This document shows, piece after piece, positions 21,412 through 29,897 of a stretch of 35,157 nucleotides of DNA. Numbering within the stretch: the stretch's first letter is position 1; every line of letters starts with the position of its first letter. Origin of the DNA: a virus; IMG/VR virus record IMGVR_UViG_3300042519_001442, positions 1 through 35,157 of that record; one strand, written 5' to 3'. Below the pieces are notes generated by a model. That model searched no databases, was not told the origin of the DNA, and saw nothing but the letters and a program-made list of their open reading frames with translations. Position numbers and translations under genes: made by a program.

Positions 21412-23162
21412 CAGATGCGGGCGTGGTAGTAGCGGGCCGTCTGCGTGCCCATCTTGATGCGGTCAGACCAGAGCGAGCCGGTGACGTACTGCGTGACCGT
21501 AGCGCCATCGACGGAGGCCACGCGGATGTAGGCGTCGGTGTCGGTGTCGTCGGGAACAGGCGTGCCGATATCCCACTCGAAACCAGTTGCGGCAGGGTAG
21601 ACGCCCGCAGCGTAAGGAGCCCTGACCCAGACCTCGTAAGGCCCGGTCGAGACGCTGATCGTGCTGGCGATGTTGCCAGGGACCTCGTTGTTGACCGTAC
21701 CAGAGACGATGCGGTACTCGCTGAGTCCGGCATCCGTCTCGACGTGGATGACCTTGAAGGGGTGGTCCATGGAAGGGTCGTCGCCGGTGCAGCCTGCTTC
21801 TTCGCCGTAGTTGAGGATGCGGGTCGTGAACGTGCGGGGCACGGTTCCGTTGACCACAGGGGTGGCCCAAGCGGGGATGAAGCCAAGTCCGTTGGCCTCG
21901 ATGGCGTCCGCGTTGTTGACCACGTTGCCCCAGGGCGGGTCGGTCGCCTCGTTGATGTAGTAGGGGTCTTCGGCCTCGGTGACGTCGGCCTTGCTCATTA
22001 GGAAGGTCGCGTTGAGCTCGCAGGGGATGACGATATCCTGCGACCCGACGTGCTTCTGGCTGACCTTGTACCAGGTCGAGAAGGACGTGAGGCTGGAGTT
22101 TACCGTAAGGGCTCCGACGTCCACGTTGCGCAGGCTGTTGGTAAACTCGATTTGATAGACGCCAGGGCCTGCAGGCTGGACGAATACATTGCCGGCCAGA
22201 GCTGGGATGGTGTTGAGGCAGACCTGTAGATCGTAGGCGTTCTGGGTCGAAGGGTTGAAGCTACTACCACTGGTAATCGTATCGTAGGTGAATGACACAG
22301 CGCCTGACCTGTAGTCTCCCGCGAACGTAAGCAGCTTGATTTCGTTTCCGTTGGCTGTGCTTCCCTCGCGCAGGGTTGTCATCGTGGCGGTCATTGGGAC
22401 AGCCGCGACGGAGTCGATGATGGCCAGCACCCGGACGTGATGCCCGAAGAAGCGGGGGTTGAAATAGGTCGTGTGGCAGTGGCCCCAGTCCAGTAGTGTC
22501 TCGCCCTCGGCGACGACCTCCTGGTATCCTTCCATCTTATGGATGTTCGTCTGGTTCTGGTACAGCGAAGGGCCAGAGTCTACGAACAGGGCATCAAACT
22601 CGGCAGAGCCGTCCTTGACGAAGGACACCCAAGGTAGGTTCTGATCCAGCAGGCCGCCCTCGAAGGCTCCGTTGCCAGCGTCCCACTTCGACAGGGTGAC
22701 ATACCATCGGCCTTCCCCGGTCAGGGAGTATCCACCGCCGCCGAGCATCCAAGGGGACGTGGCGTCAGCCAAGGGGGCTGGCGTGACCTCAGGTGTCTTT
22801 ACGGCTACGAAGTTGATGTATGCCTGCCTGTGGTCGGTAAACGCCCCAGTCTTGATGTAGGGCATCAAGGAATGCGTGTAGGTCACCGAGCCCATGGCCA
22901 CCTGCACGACAGGCGTAGGGATGCCAGAGACAGGCATGGCGATGACGCGGCACTGGAACTGAAGCGGGTTAAGCGCCTCAGTCATGGCCGGAGCGCTGAT
23001 GCCGGGGACCTCAGGGATATCGGGAGGCTGAGGGACGTCGGGGAACTTTATCCCGACAGAGATACCGTCACCAAGGGGCGGCGTCCAAGGCTTCTCGACG
23101 TCCAGGCTGAACGCGCCAGCAGACGTCTTGAAGGTGTATCCGTTGCCGGGTTGAAGGCTCAT
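21411..23162 (-). CDS. Large tail-tip or tail-associated protein, 583 residues
   Basis: The second-largest tail gene. Residues about 38-60 are Pro-rich (DVPQPPDIPEVPGIS). The rest is beta-rich, with several Trp/Tyr/Gly-rich segments. Position downstream of the tape measure and before the fibre is where hub or tail-tip proteins lie in siphoviruses. No hydrolase or peptidase motif is seen. The name is inferred from position and size only. Confidence 0.7.
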   Translation of the reverse strand: MSLQPGNGYTFKTSAGAFSLDVEKPWTPPLGDGISVGIKFPDVPQPPDIPEVPGISAPAMTEALNPLQFQCRVIAMPVSGIPTPVVQVAMGSVTYTHSLMPYIKTGAFTDHRQAYINFVAVKTPEVTPAPLADATSPWMLGGGGYSLTGEGRWYVTLSKWDAGNGAFEGGLLDQNLPWVSFVKDGSAEFDALFVDSGPSLYQNQTNIHKMEGYQEVVAEGETLLDWGHCHTTYFNPRFFGHHVRVLAIIDSVAAVPMTATMTTLREGSTANGNEIKLLTFAGDYRSGAVSFTYDTITSGSSFNPSTQNAYDLQVCLNTIPALAGNVFVQPAGPGVYQIEFTNSLRNVDVGALTVNSSLTSFSTWYKVSQKHVGSQDIVIPCELNATFLMSKADVTEAEDPYYINEATDPPWGNVVNNADAIEANGLGFIPAWATPVVNGTVPRTFTTRILNYGEEAGCTGDDPSMDHPFKVIHVETDAGLSEYRIVSGTVNNEVPGNIASTISVSTGPYEVWVRAPYAAGVYPAATGFEWDIGTPVPDDTDTDAYIRVASVDGATVTQYVTGSLWSDRIKMGTQTARYYHARI

Positions 23163-23165
23163 GGA

Positions 23166-24086
23166 TCAGAGCGTGCTGACCTTCTGGTATACTTCGCTTG
23201 GCCAGCCTTGGATGCTGTAACGGACCTCGTAGTTGACCTTATACAGGGCACCGAAGTCTTGGATGTTTACCTGGCTTAGGAGCAGCTGGTTGTAAGAACC
23301 GTTGTCGGCGTCTGAAGTCCAACCAGCAGCAGGGCCTGCGTAGTCGGGCACAATCTTGGGAAGCAGGGTGTTCCAATTGTTATTGAAAGAGGTCGTGCCT
23401 AGAAGGTTCAGCGCTTCGTTAACCATCGCTTGTTGTGTGGTGTAGAAGTGGCCAGAGAAGGAGGTCGTCGGGGCGAGGTAGTTCGTCTTGCCGTAGAAGT
23501 GCTTGAACTCTGGTTTGACGAAACCGATGAAGCGACCGCCCTGCTCGTCCTCGAAGCAGGCTCCGTGAAGGCCCATGTAGGACTGCTTACGCGTGACCGT
23601 GGTGATGGTGCTTCCGCTGACGATCTTGATGTAGTCAGTCGGACTTTTGATTTCAACCAGGGGGCCAATAGGTGACTGAGAATAGGGAGGCTCTCCGGCG
23701 ATGGCATCGGTGCTAGAGCCGAAAGCCTCGGTGAAGAAGTTCTGGTTGGTCGTGATGTTCTCGGACGTCAGGCCGTTGGAGGTTCCGACCTCAGGGTTGG
23801 TAAAGTTGCCGCTGTTGAAGGTCGGGTCGATGCCGACGTAGTCCACCGAGATGACAGCGATACCAAGGGCGTCCCATGTGACGTTGTACTTGTGGGCCTT
23901 CAGGAATCCATAGGCCGGGTCGGGATGCGCCGAACCGCGAGCGACCAAGGCTTCAAAGTCGGCGGTGTGGTCTGCCTTGTATTTGGTGGTCGAGGTGATC
24001 AGGCCGTAGCCGTCGCCGACGATGTTCCAGCCCGCCTGAATCAGCGGAATCGTCAATGCGTTTCCTTTTTCTACAATGTTAGGCAT
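23166..24086 (-). CDS. Distal tail protein candidate, 306 residues
   Basis: The first gene after the tape measure on the same message, the usual place of a distal tail (Dit-like) protein. The sequence is beta-rich, with many Asn, Thr and aromatic residues and no recognised catalytic motif. Composition is somewhat AT-richer than the capsid genes. The start ATG (24086) follows CCAAGCAT, the same bases that precede the tape measure ATG. Confidence 0.65.
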   Translation of the reverse strand: MPNIVEKGNALTIPLIQAGWNIVGDGYGLITSTTKYKADHTADFEALVARGSAHPDPAYGFLKAHKYNVTWDALGIAVISVDYVGIDPTFNSGNFTNPEVGTSNGLTSENITTNQNFFTEAFGSSTDAIAGEPPYSQSPIGPLVEIKSPTDYIKIVSGSTITTVTRKQSYMGLHGACFEDEQGGRFIGFVKPEFKHFYGKTNYLAPTTSFSGHFYTTQQAMVNEALNLLGTTSFNNNWNTLLPKIVPDYAGPAAGWTSDADNGSYNQLLLSQVNIQDFGALYKVNYEVRYSIQGWPSEVYQKVSTL

Positions 24087-24095
24087 ATGCTTGGA

Positions 24096-24977
24096 TTATA
24101 CAGGGTTGGTTACCGTAGGGCGGGTCGTGGTCATCCACGTGCCACCCTTGACCAGGTTGGCATCGACGAGCTGACGGAGCAAGGCCGACTGCGTGCGCTG
24201 CTCTTCCAGCTGAGAGTTCATGGCCTCGAGCACCGGGTTGGCTCCGACGCCGATGACGTTGCCGAAACCTTCGGGTCCCTTGAAAGTAGTCTCCATGCTA
24301 TCGACCTCTTTCTTGGTCGCAATCTGAGCCTCGGCTGCGGCCTTCTGGGCGGCGGCGGCCTGCGCGGCTTCGGCGGCGGCCTTGGCTTCCGGCCCGGTAG
24401 CGGCACGGCCTGCGGCACGCTGTTCGAGAATCTTCTGCATATCCTCGTTCTTGGCGTAGTCGCTGATGCCAACGCCCATCAGCCACGTCTCAAGGGTTCG
24501 GCCGATTGTGGCCATAGTCCCCTTGGCTTCGTAGACGTATTGCGACATGGCGGCTTCGGCTTCCGCTCCGCTGGTAAGTCCACGGCCTTGACTTTCGCCC
24601 TGCTCGCGGGCGATTTCTTCGGCTGCAATCTTTGCGTTCTTTCGGTCTAATGCGTCCTGCTGGCGCTTGGCTAGTTCACGCGCAGACGTGACCGTGCCTG
24701 CCCGCATATACTTGTTCTCGCCCTTCTCGGCGTCAGCCTTGGCGTCGCGAATCTGCTGGCGGTTCTTTTCGATGGCCGCCGAGATCATGTTCATGGCTCC
24801 GTTCAGGATTACCATCGGGGCCGCGAAGGAAAGGAACAGGTCCTTGCCGAAGGACTTGAAGCGGTTCTCGATTCCCTCGATGTTCTTCTCCAGGGAGCTG
24901 ACCGACTTCTTGACCTTATCGGTTACCTGATCGGCGTTGGTATCGCCGTTGATGCTGAACTTGATGACGTTGCTCAT
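24096..24977 (-). CDS. Short tail tape measure protein candidate
   Basis: The 293-residue protein is mainly helical: an N-terminal coiled-coil region (about 15-45), a hydrophobic segment (about 49-70, LFLSFAAPMVILNGAMNMIS) and a long Ala/Glu/Lys-rich helix (about 80-235). This is the layout of tape measures, which set tail length. At the family rule of roughly 0.15 nm per residue the tail would be only about 45 nm. It overlaps the chaperone candidate by 4 bases. Confidence 0.7.
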   Translation of the reverse strand: MSNVIKFSINGDTNADQVTDKVKKSVSSLEKNIEGIENRFKSFGKDLFLSFAAPMVILNGAMNMISAAIEKNRQQIRDAKADAEKGENKYMRAGTVTSARELAKRQQDALDRKNAKIAAEEIAREQGESQGRGLTSGAEAEAAMSQYVYEAKGTMATIGRTLETWLMGVGISDYAKNEDMQKILEQRAAGRAATGPEAKAAAEAAQAAAAQKAAAEAQIATKKEVDSMETTFKGPEGFGNVIGVGANPVLEAMNSQLEEQRTQSALLRQLVDANLVKGGTWMTTTRPTVTNPV

Positions 24978-25513
24978 GCTTGGGTTTTTTCGAGTTCTGC
25001 GATTAGTTCTTCATCCTCGGTAGTCAGGACCTTAAGGTCGGCCCCTTTGCAGATGGCGAAGGAAGAGTTGAGCCAGATGGCTTGGCACTCGGGCATCGTC
25101 CACGCCCGGTCTTCGGGGATGCCGTTGGCAATCAGGTTGGACACCACGCTGAGCGGCCAAGGGATGCCGGACGTCTCCATGCTCTTGGACTTCTTCTCCC
25201 AGAACTTGGGCCAAGCGCTTACGAGGACGTAGTTGGAGAAGCGGTCAATCTGGTCGGCGAAGTAATCGCCGTTCGCCGTCATCTTGCCGAGATACCAGGA
25301 GTCCTTCCAAGTCAGTTTGTCGAGGCGTTCGCCTGAGCAAACCTTGACGGCCACCAGCAGGTCGAGCGGACGGATGCCAGCGCCCGATCGGAGCAGGGGG
25401 CTTTCGGCTGCTTCAAGTTGTACCCGGTGAAGCAGGCAGAACGGAGAAACAAAACGGCCCAGGAGTTTGGTAAGCCCTGGGTCCGTGAAAGCGGATGTGA
25501 ACCGCTTATCCAT
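24974..25513 (-). CDS. Tail assembly chaperone candidate
   Basis: A 179-residue acidic-ended helical protein located between the tail tube and tape measure candidates, where lambda-like phages encode their gpG/gpGT chaperones. The C-terminal region (CQAIWLNSSFAICKGADLKVLTTEDEELIAELEKTQA in order) is acidic and flexible-looking. A run of six A near its end (plus-strand 24985-24990) lies just before the tape measure start in the -1 frame. No sequence family is claimed. Confidence 0.55.
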   Translation of the reverse strand: MDKRFTSAFTDPGLTKLLGRFVSPFCLLHRVQLEAAESPLLRSGAGIRPLDLLVAVKVCSGERLDKLTWKDSWYLGKMTANGDYFADQIDRFSNYVLVSAWPKFWEKKSKSMETSGIPWPLSVVSNLIANGIPEDRAWTMPECQAIWLNSSFAICKGADLKVLTTEDEELIAELEKTQA

Positions 25514-25517
25514 GCGG

Positions 25518-25901
25518 TTAAGAGACGACGACGGCCTCGTAGCAGACGGCAGTGATGGTTACTGCAGAATAGCCACGATTCGAGCCCTTGTCTGAGAGCT
25601 TTTGGACCCAGCCGGTAAAGGTGGTGCTAGCCGAGCCGCCAGTGTAGGAAGAGGCGGTGTTGACGATAAGAGTAAAGGATGCACCGAGCTGAGGGATGGC
25701 CGTGGTCTTAGCGATGATTTCAACAGTAAGCTGCGTCTTACGGTCGTCGCCGCGCCAAGCGACGGTCATGCCATCCTCATCGACGATGGTGGCTTCGGAC
25801 GTGAACTCGCCGTCGTTGGTGTAACTTTGCACCACGGCGTTAGCCAGGGTGGCATTCGGCAGGCCATAGATGGCCGTAACGCCTTTGACGATTGCTGCCA
25901 T
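25518..25901 (-). CDS. Major tail (tube) protein candidate
   Basis: A 127-residue beta-rich protein (TLIVNTASSYTGGSASTTFTGWVQKLSDK) with length and beta-content suited to a small tail tube subunit. Position before the chaperone and tape measure matches the order seen in siphoviruses. The ATG is preceded by GCAATAGTAT instead of a Shine-Dalgarno sequence. This box is shared with the scaffold gene and gpW, which hints at high or coordinated expression. Confidence 0.6.
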   Translation of the reverse strand: MAAIVKGVTAIYGLPNATLANAVVQSYTNDGEFTSEATIVDEDGMTVAWRGDDRKTQLTVEIIAKTTAIPQLGASFTLIVNTASSYTGGSASTTFTGWVQKLSDKGSNRGYSAVTITAVCYEAVVVS

Positions 25902-25911
25902 ATACTATTGC
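25902..25911 (-). promoter_or_regulatory. GCAATAGTAT start box before the tail tube gene
   Basis: GCAATAGTAT ends directly at the ATG and follows TAACCTTACC, which begins with the stop codon of the upstream gene. The same layout occurs at 29071 and, slightly changed, at 31615. Confidence 0.5.
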
Positions 25912-25924
25912 GGGTAAGGTAAGG

Positions 25925-26362
25925 TTAGCCCTCGGGGTTCACGACCACCAGAATGTCGTAGACTAGGACCGATGCCCAGGAGCGCTCGTTGACCCCTTCG
26001 TCCTCGGACATGGGGGTGATATCGTAGCAGTGGGCATCGCCCTGCAGGGTGAACACGGCCTGCAGCGCTTCGAGGTCCTGCATGGCCCCGGCGATGGCGG
26101 CCATCCGGGCACGGTGATCCGTCAGGGTCACGTCGTCGGCAGAGTCCAGCAGGGTCACGCGGACGGCGCAGGAGTAGTTCCCTAGGCCGTCAGGGAAGTC
26201 GTTAGGCAGGCGGGCCGAGTCGCAGAGCACGATGGCCTTGGGGAGCACGTTCGTGTCGGCGCTGTCGCCCTTGTAGATGTTCACCCCGGCCAGTTCGACC
26301 TGGTCGGAGAGGTGGGTGGCCACTGCGGCCTCCACGATATGGCGTGCGGATTTGGTTCCCAT
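25925..26362 (-). CDS. Tail terminator/minor tail protein candidate, 145 residues
   Basis: It starts at ATG 26362 behind AAGGAAA, a usable Shine-Dalgarno sequence. The sequence (ARHIVEAAVATHLSD, AIVLCDSARLPND, YSCAVRVTLLDSADD) has the alternating helix and strand pattern of gpU-like tail terminator or completion proteins. Position between a head-tail joining gene and the tail tube supports it. Assignment is by context. Confidence 0.6.
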   Translation of the reverse strand: MGTKSARHIVEAAVATHLSDQVELAGVNIYKGDSADTNVLPKAIVLCDSARLPNDFPDGLGNYSCAVRVTLLDSADDVTLTDHRARMAAIAGAMQDLEALQAVFTLQGDAHCYDITPMSEDEGVNERSWASVLVYDILVVVNPEG

Positions 26363-26366
26363 AGAG

Positions 26367-27335
26367 TTATTTCCTTTTCGGATTGTTGGCCTGCTGGAAC
26401 GTCTTCTCAAGCCTTGCGAGCACGGCGGCGCGCATTTGTTTGACGCGGTTGCCGTAGACCAGGTTCTCGGCTCCGGCCTCTCCGGCCACGTTGTTGATGT
26501 TCCCGATCAGGTTCATCACGGTCATCGAAACGAAGCCGGGGCTACGGCTGGCGCTGAACACCCCCTGGGCTGAACGCTTGTTCGCGTCCACCCATGGGGC
26601 ATCATAGACGCCGAAGTTGCGCTCGACGCCCTTCTTGGTCACGGGTTTCGGGACCTGCTGCATGACAGCCGCCCAGCCGGACTTGACCCGTCCGACCTTG
26701 GCCTGCCGTTCGGCGATGTAGGCTTCCAGCTGCTGGGTGGTCTGGACCATATACTGCGGACCGCCGATGGGTTGGTTGCGCTTCCAGCGTCCACCTACGG
26801 CGTTCTTGTATTTGTCGTGGATGCCTCGGAGGTCATCCGTCACTCCGGCGATGGGGCGAATCTGGCCGAAGATGTTGGCCTTGGCCAAGTAGTTCTGAGC
26901 CTTGGCAAACGCTCGCGTGTAGCTCGTGTCCTCCATGATCTTACGCATCACGGGGGAAAGGGTCCGAACGCGGGACAGGGTGGACTTGTGGTCGTAGATT
27001 GCCCGGAAGCCTTCCTGGTCATTGGCCTTCACGGAGTTGATGACCTGACGCAGCAGGACCGGCATCCCCCTCTTGGGGCTATCCGCAGGGACGAAGATGC
27101 GTTTCACGTCCTTGGACAGTTTGCCCATGCCTGCCTTATGGGCGGCCACGCTCAGGCCACGGCCACCGCCCTTGGGCATCGGCGGGGTGAAGGTCATGGC
27201 GTCGCGGCACATCAGCCTGATCTGCTCGCGGGTGACCATCTCCATGTCCCCCTTCACCTCGGCGGCAAAGTGCCTCAGCGCCGCGTTGAAGTCCGCGAGG
27301 CTGGCGGGGTCGATGGCTGGCCGGGCTTTGGCCAT
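26367..27335 (-). CDS. Minor head/tail joining protein, 322 residues
   Basis: A basic, helical protein with an N-terminal segment (AALRHFAAEVKGDMEMVTREQIRLMCRDA) reminiscent of HK97 gp10-like tail-joining proteins, which are usually shorter. It contains a Gly-rich loop (PKGGGRG) and a Lys/Arg-rich tail. It overlaps the upstream stop by 1 base. At 322 residues it may carry an extra domain; no catalytic motif is visible. Confidence 0.6.
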   Translation of the reverse strand: MAKARPAIDPASLADFNAALRHFAAEVKGDMEMVTREQIRLMCRDAMTFTPPMPKGGGRGLSVAAHKAGMGKLSKDVKRIFVPADSPKRGMPVLLRQVINSVKANDQEGFRAIYDHKSTLSRVRTLSPVMRKIMEDTSYTRAFAKAQNYLAKANIFGQIRPIAGVTDDLRGIHDKYKNAVGGRWKRNQPIGGPQYMVQTTQQLEAYIAERQAKVGRVKSGWAAVMQQVPKPVTKKGVERNFGVYDAPWVDANKRSAQGVFSASRSPGFVSMTVMNLIGNINNVAGEAGAENLVYGNRVKQMRAAVLARLEKTFQQANNPKRK

Positions 27336-27706
27336 TACTGGTTATCGTCGATGCACTGCAGCTCGATGACGGCGCTGGCCTGTTTGTAGGACTGGCCTTT
27401 GACCCGGAGGACCTGACCGTTGACCGTCAGTTTCTTGCCCGGGGCTAGGGAGGCCATAGGGACGCCTGAGACGATTGTGGCTACCTGACCTCCCACCCGG
27501 CCATCAGAAGCCGTCCAAGGGGCCGTAGCGGCGGCGAAACGCACCGTCCACATCTTCTCCTCGGTGAAGCCCCCCGCGTCGAACTTAGGGGTGTTCATCG
27601 GCTGGGACAGGCCGACGAGGAACAGGTTGGAGCCGACCGTAGCCGGGACTCCGATATCAGCCAGGAGCGATTGGTAATCTGCCAGAAAGGTTCCGTATAG
27701 GGACAT
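27335..27706 (-). CDS. Head-tail connector/joining protein, 123 residues
   Basis: A small beta-rich protein just downstream of the capsid and its terminator. The late part (GKKLTVNGQVLRVKGQSYKQASAVIEL) resembles stopper or head-closure proteins that carry an OB-like beta fold. No strong Shine-Dalgarno sequence is seen; the leader is CCCACCCACCCTCTC before ATG. Confidence 0.6.
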   Translation of the reverse strand: MSLYGTFLADYQSLLADIGVPATVGSNLFLVGLSQPMNTPKFDAGGFTEEKMWTVRFAAATAPWTASDGRVGGQVATIVSGVPMASLAPGKKLTVNGQVLRVKGQSYKQASAVIELQCIDDNQ

Positions 27707-27734
27707 GAGAGGGTGGGTGGGAAATTAGGGATAC

Positions 27735-27759
27735 AAAAAAGCCCCCATCGCTGGGGGCT
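27735..27759 (-). terminator. Strong Rho-independent terminator after the capsid gene
   Basis: On the minus strand AGCCCCC pairs with GGGGGCT (7 bp) around a 6-base loop, followed directly by TTTTTT. It lies 20 bases past the capsid stop and would set capsid over tail expression by partial read-through. Confidence 0.9.
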
Positions 27760-27779
27760 GTTTCAGGACTCAGCCCCGA

Positions 27780-28634
27780 TTAGGGGTTGTAGACCGAGGC
27801 GATCGTGCCGGCCGTGATCGCCTTGTTCGCACCGAACATCAGTTCCATGGAGCCGATGAGGTTGCGGGTGCTCTTGTCAGCCCAGACGTTGTAGTAGACC
27901 GAGATGCCGAGGCCTTCGATCGGGACGACTTCGCGGACGAGGAAATCGTTGCCGACGGAGTCGAGGTCAGGGGCGGCAGCGGCCATCGCGATGGCTTCAG
28001 CCGAGCAGGCGAAACCAGCGAGCTTGGACTCGGACGGGAACTGGGAAGCGTAGAACACGCCACCGTCGAAGCCGTAAGCGCCAGCGGAGAGCGGGAGGGA
28101 GGTCGTGCTGGTCGGGATGAGCTGGGAGTAGATGCCCGGGTTCACGATGAGGGTCTTGCGACCGGCCTTCGAGACGCCAGCCCAGAGAGCCTTCAGCTGA
28201 GCGGAGCCAGGGGTGACAGCCGAATCAGCGGCGGTGACGGTGGCAGCGCCGTAGTTGGCGACGGTGATGGGGGCGGTAGCGGCGGCCCAGATGGAGTCCG
28301 CGAGCTTGTCCATGTTGATCTTCAGGATCTTCTCCAGCTTGATACCGTTCTGGATATCAGCGTAGGAGAGGCCGAAGGGCTGGTAGAGGTGGTTCAGCGT
28401 GACGCCGGTGGCGCCCAGGGTGCTGTCACCGATGCTGTTGAACGCGGTCGGGTTGGTCAGCGTGGCGCTGCCAGCGGTGGAGAGGGCGACCTGGACGACG
28501 TCCTTCGGGCGCTTCACGTCCTGCGAGTAGTCGGAGGCGAAGTTGCCGAGGGCGGCGAGGCGGTTCGAGAGGGAGGTGAGGCTGAGCTCGGCGACGGTAT
28601 CGACGATGAGCGCGCTGTTGATGGTGTTAGGCAT
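27780..28634 (-). CDS. Major capsid protein
   Basis: A 284-residue protein whose position after protease and scaffold and before a strong terminator marks it as the coat protein. The sequence (GLSYADIQNGIKLEKILKINMDKLADSIWAAA, then a domain with KTLIVNPGIYSQLIP) has the order of HK97-fold coat proteins in lambdoid and P22-like phages. The GC-rich coding and even Ala/Thr-rich makeup suit a highly expressed gene. No Shine-Dalgarno sequence precedes the ATG. Confidence 0.85.
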   Translation of the reverse strand: MPNTINSALIVDTVAELSLTSLSNRLAALGNFASDYSQDVKRPKDVVQVALSTAGSATLTNPTAFNSIGDSTLGATGVTLNHLYQPFGLSYADIQNGIKLEKILKINMDKLADSIWAAATAPITVANYGAATVTAADSAVTPGSAQLKALWAGVSKAGRKTLIVNPGIYSQLIPTSTTSLPLSAGAYGFDGGVFYASQFPSESKLAGFACSAEAIAMAAAAPDLDSVGNDFLVREVVPIEGLGISVYYNVWADKSTRNLIGSMELMFGANKAITAGTIASVYNP

Positions 28635-28668
28635 GGGTAGCTAGTAGGTTGAAGTTAGGGGGGAGAAA

Positions 28669-29070
28669 TTATTTGGAGGCGAAGAGGACGGCCTTGTGCT
28701 TCTTGAGGAAGGCGCGGCGCTCAGGACCGGCAGGCATCGCGGCATACTGCTCGGCGATGGAGCCGACGGCGGCGGCGGCGACCGGGGCGGCGACAGGCTC
28801 GACACCAGAGGCGGCGAGGATGGTCGCGGCTTCGACGGAGGCGGTGGCCTTGTTGGCTTCGAGTTCCGCGATCTTGGAATTGGCTGCAGCCAGGGCGGCT
28901 TCCAGTTCCTGAACCTTCTGGTCCTTGGCGGCGGCCTCGACCTTGGCGGCGTCGAGCTCAGCGGAGACGTTCACGGCAGCGGCTTCGACAGTCTTGCGAA
29001 GGTCGTCGCGTTCGGCGGTGAGGGAGACGACAGCGGCCTCGGCGGCCTTGAAGCGTTCTTCGATGGTCAT
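28669..29070 (-). CDS. Scaffold-like coiled-coil protein
   Basis: A 133-residue protein, mostly one long coiled coil (about 1-80, Ala/Glu/Lys-rich), then a low-complexity Ala/Val linker (about 80-105) and a basic C-terminal helix (RRAFLKKHKAVLF). This matches capsid scaffolds, which bind coat protein through a basic C-terminal segment and are removed by the S49 protease encoded just upstream. The ATG is preceded by GCAATAGTAT. Confidence 0.75.
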   Translation of the reverse strand: MTIEERFKAAEAAVVSLTAERDDLRKTVEAAAVNVSAELDAAKVEAAAKDQKVQELEAALAAANSKIAELEANKATASVEAATILAASGVEPVAAPVAAAAVGSIAEQYAAMPAGPERRAFLKKHKAVLFASK

Positions 29071-29080
29071 ATACTATTGC
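29071..29080 (-). promoter_or_regulatory. GCAATAGTAT start box before the scaffold gene
   Basis: The box ends exactly at the ATG and follows the TAACCTTACC that contains the protease stop. It is identical to the box at 25902. Confidence 0.5.
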
Positions 29081-29093
29081 GTAGGGGGTAAGG

Positions 29094-29897
29094 TTAAGCG
29101 GACTGCTCGAAGGCCGCGAGGGCCTCGGCGAAGGACGTAGCCAAGCCGGTGACGAGGTTCTTGGCGGCGGCTTCCCGGCCAGTGAAAATCTGGCCTTCCA
29201 TGTCTTCGCGACGAGCGAGCGAACGCTTGCGGAGGACGGTCTGCTTGAACTCTTCGTGCATGGCCTCGACGGCCTTCTGCTCGAGCGCGCGCATCTCGTC
29301 GGTGTAGCCTTCGCCGGCAATGTTCGGGGCCTTGTACTTGCCAGCACGGAAGACCTCGACCTTGAGCCCCATGTTCTTGAAGGCTTCGTCGTAGGACTCG
29401 TCCACGCTGATCACGCCGATGGAGCCCACCATAGCCGAGGGGCTGGCGTATACCTGGTCGGCCTGCGAGCCGGTGTAGTAAGCGCCGGAGGCCATCAGCT
29501 TCTTGGCGTAGGACATGGTCGGCAGCGGGATGCTGGCGATCTTGTCGGCGAGTTCGGGCGTGCCGACGACCGTGCCGCCGGGCGAATCAATCTCGAAGGC
29601 GATGCGCTGGACGGCAGGGTTGGCGAGGGCTTCGTCAATCTGCTCGCTCACTTCGGTCATGTCCATGGCCCCGGTGAGTTTCTCGAACTTGGTCAGGCCG
29701 ACCCCGAGGAAACCCTGGAGCGGGATGACCGCCGTGCCGCCTTGCGTGACGTAAGGCTTGGCGACAGGGTTGAAGAACATATCGAGGACGCTGTCCACGA
29801 CGCCGTATTTCTCGGCATACTTCATATGGTTCGCGGCCTTGATGGGGTCGCAAAGCAGGGGCTCTCGCCCGGACAAACCGTTGATTAGGCACTTCAT
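29094..29897 (-). CDS. S49 (SppA/ClpP-like) head maturation protease
   Basis: A 267-residue serine protease, homologous in layout to lambda gpC. IDSPGG (103-108) forms the oxyanion-hole strand. The nucleophile is Ser137 in MASGAYY and the general base is the Lys in AGKYKAP (Lys189 is best placed). PSAMVGSIGVI (153-163) is typical of the family. It processes scaffold and capsid during head maturation. The start overlaps the portal stop by 4 bases. The separate scaffold gene follows rather than lying nested inside as in lambda. Confidence 0.93.
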   Translation of the reverse strand: MKCLINGLSGREPLLCDPIKAANHMKYAEKYGVVDSVLDMFFNPVAKPYVTQGGTAVIPLQGFLGVGLTKFEKLTGAMDMTEVSEQIDEALANPAVQRIAFEIDSPGGTVVGTPELADKIASIPLPTMSYAKKLMASGAYYTGSQADQVYASPSAMVGSIGVISVDESYDEAFKNMGLKVEVFRAGKYKAPNIAGEGYTDEMRALEQKAVEAMHEEFKQTVLRKRSLARREDMEGQIFTGREAAAKNLVTGLATSFAEALAAFEQSA

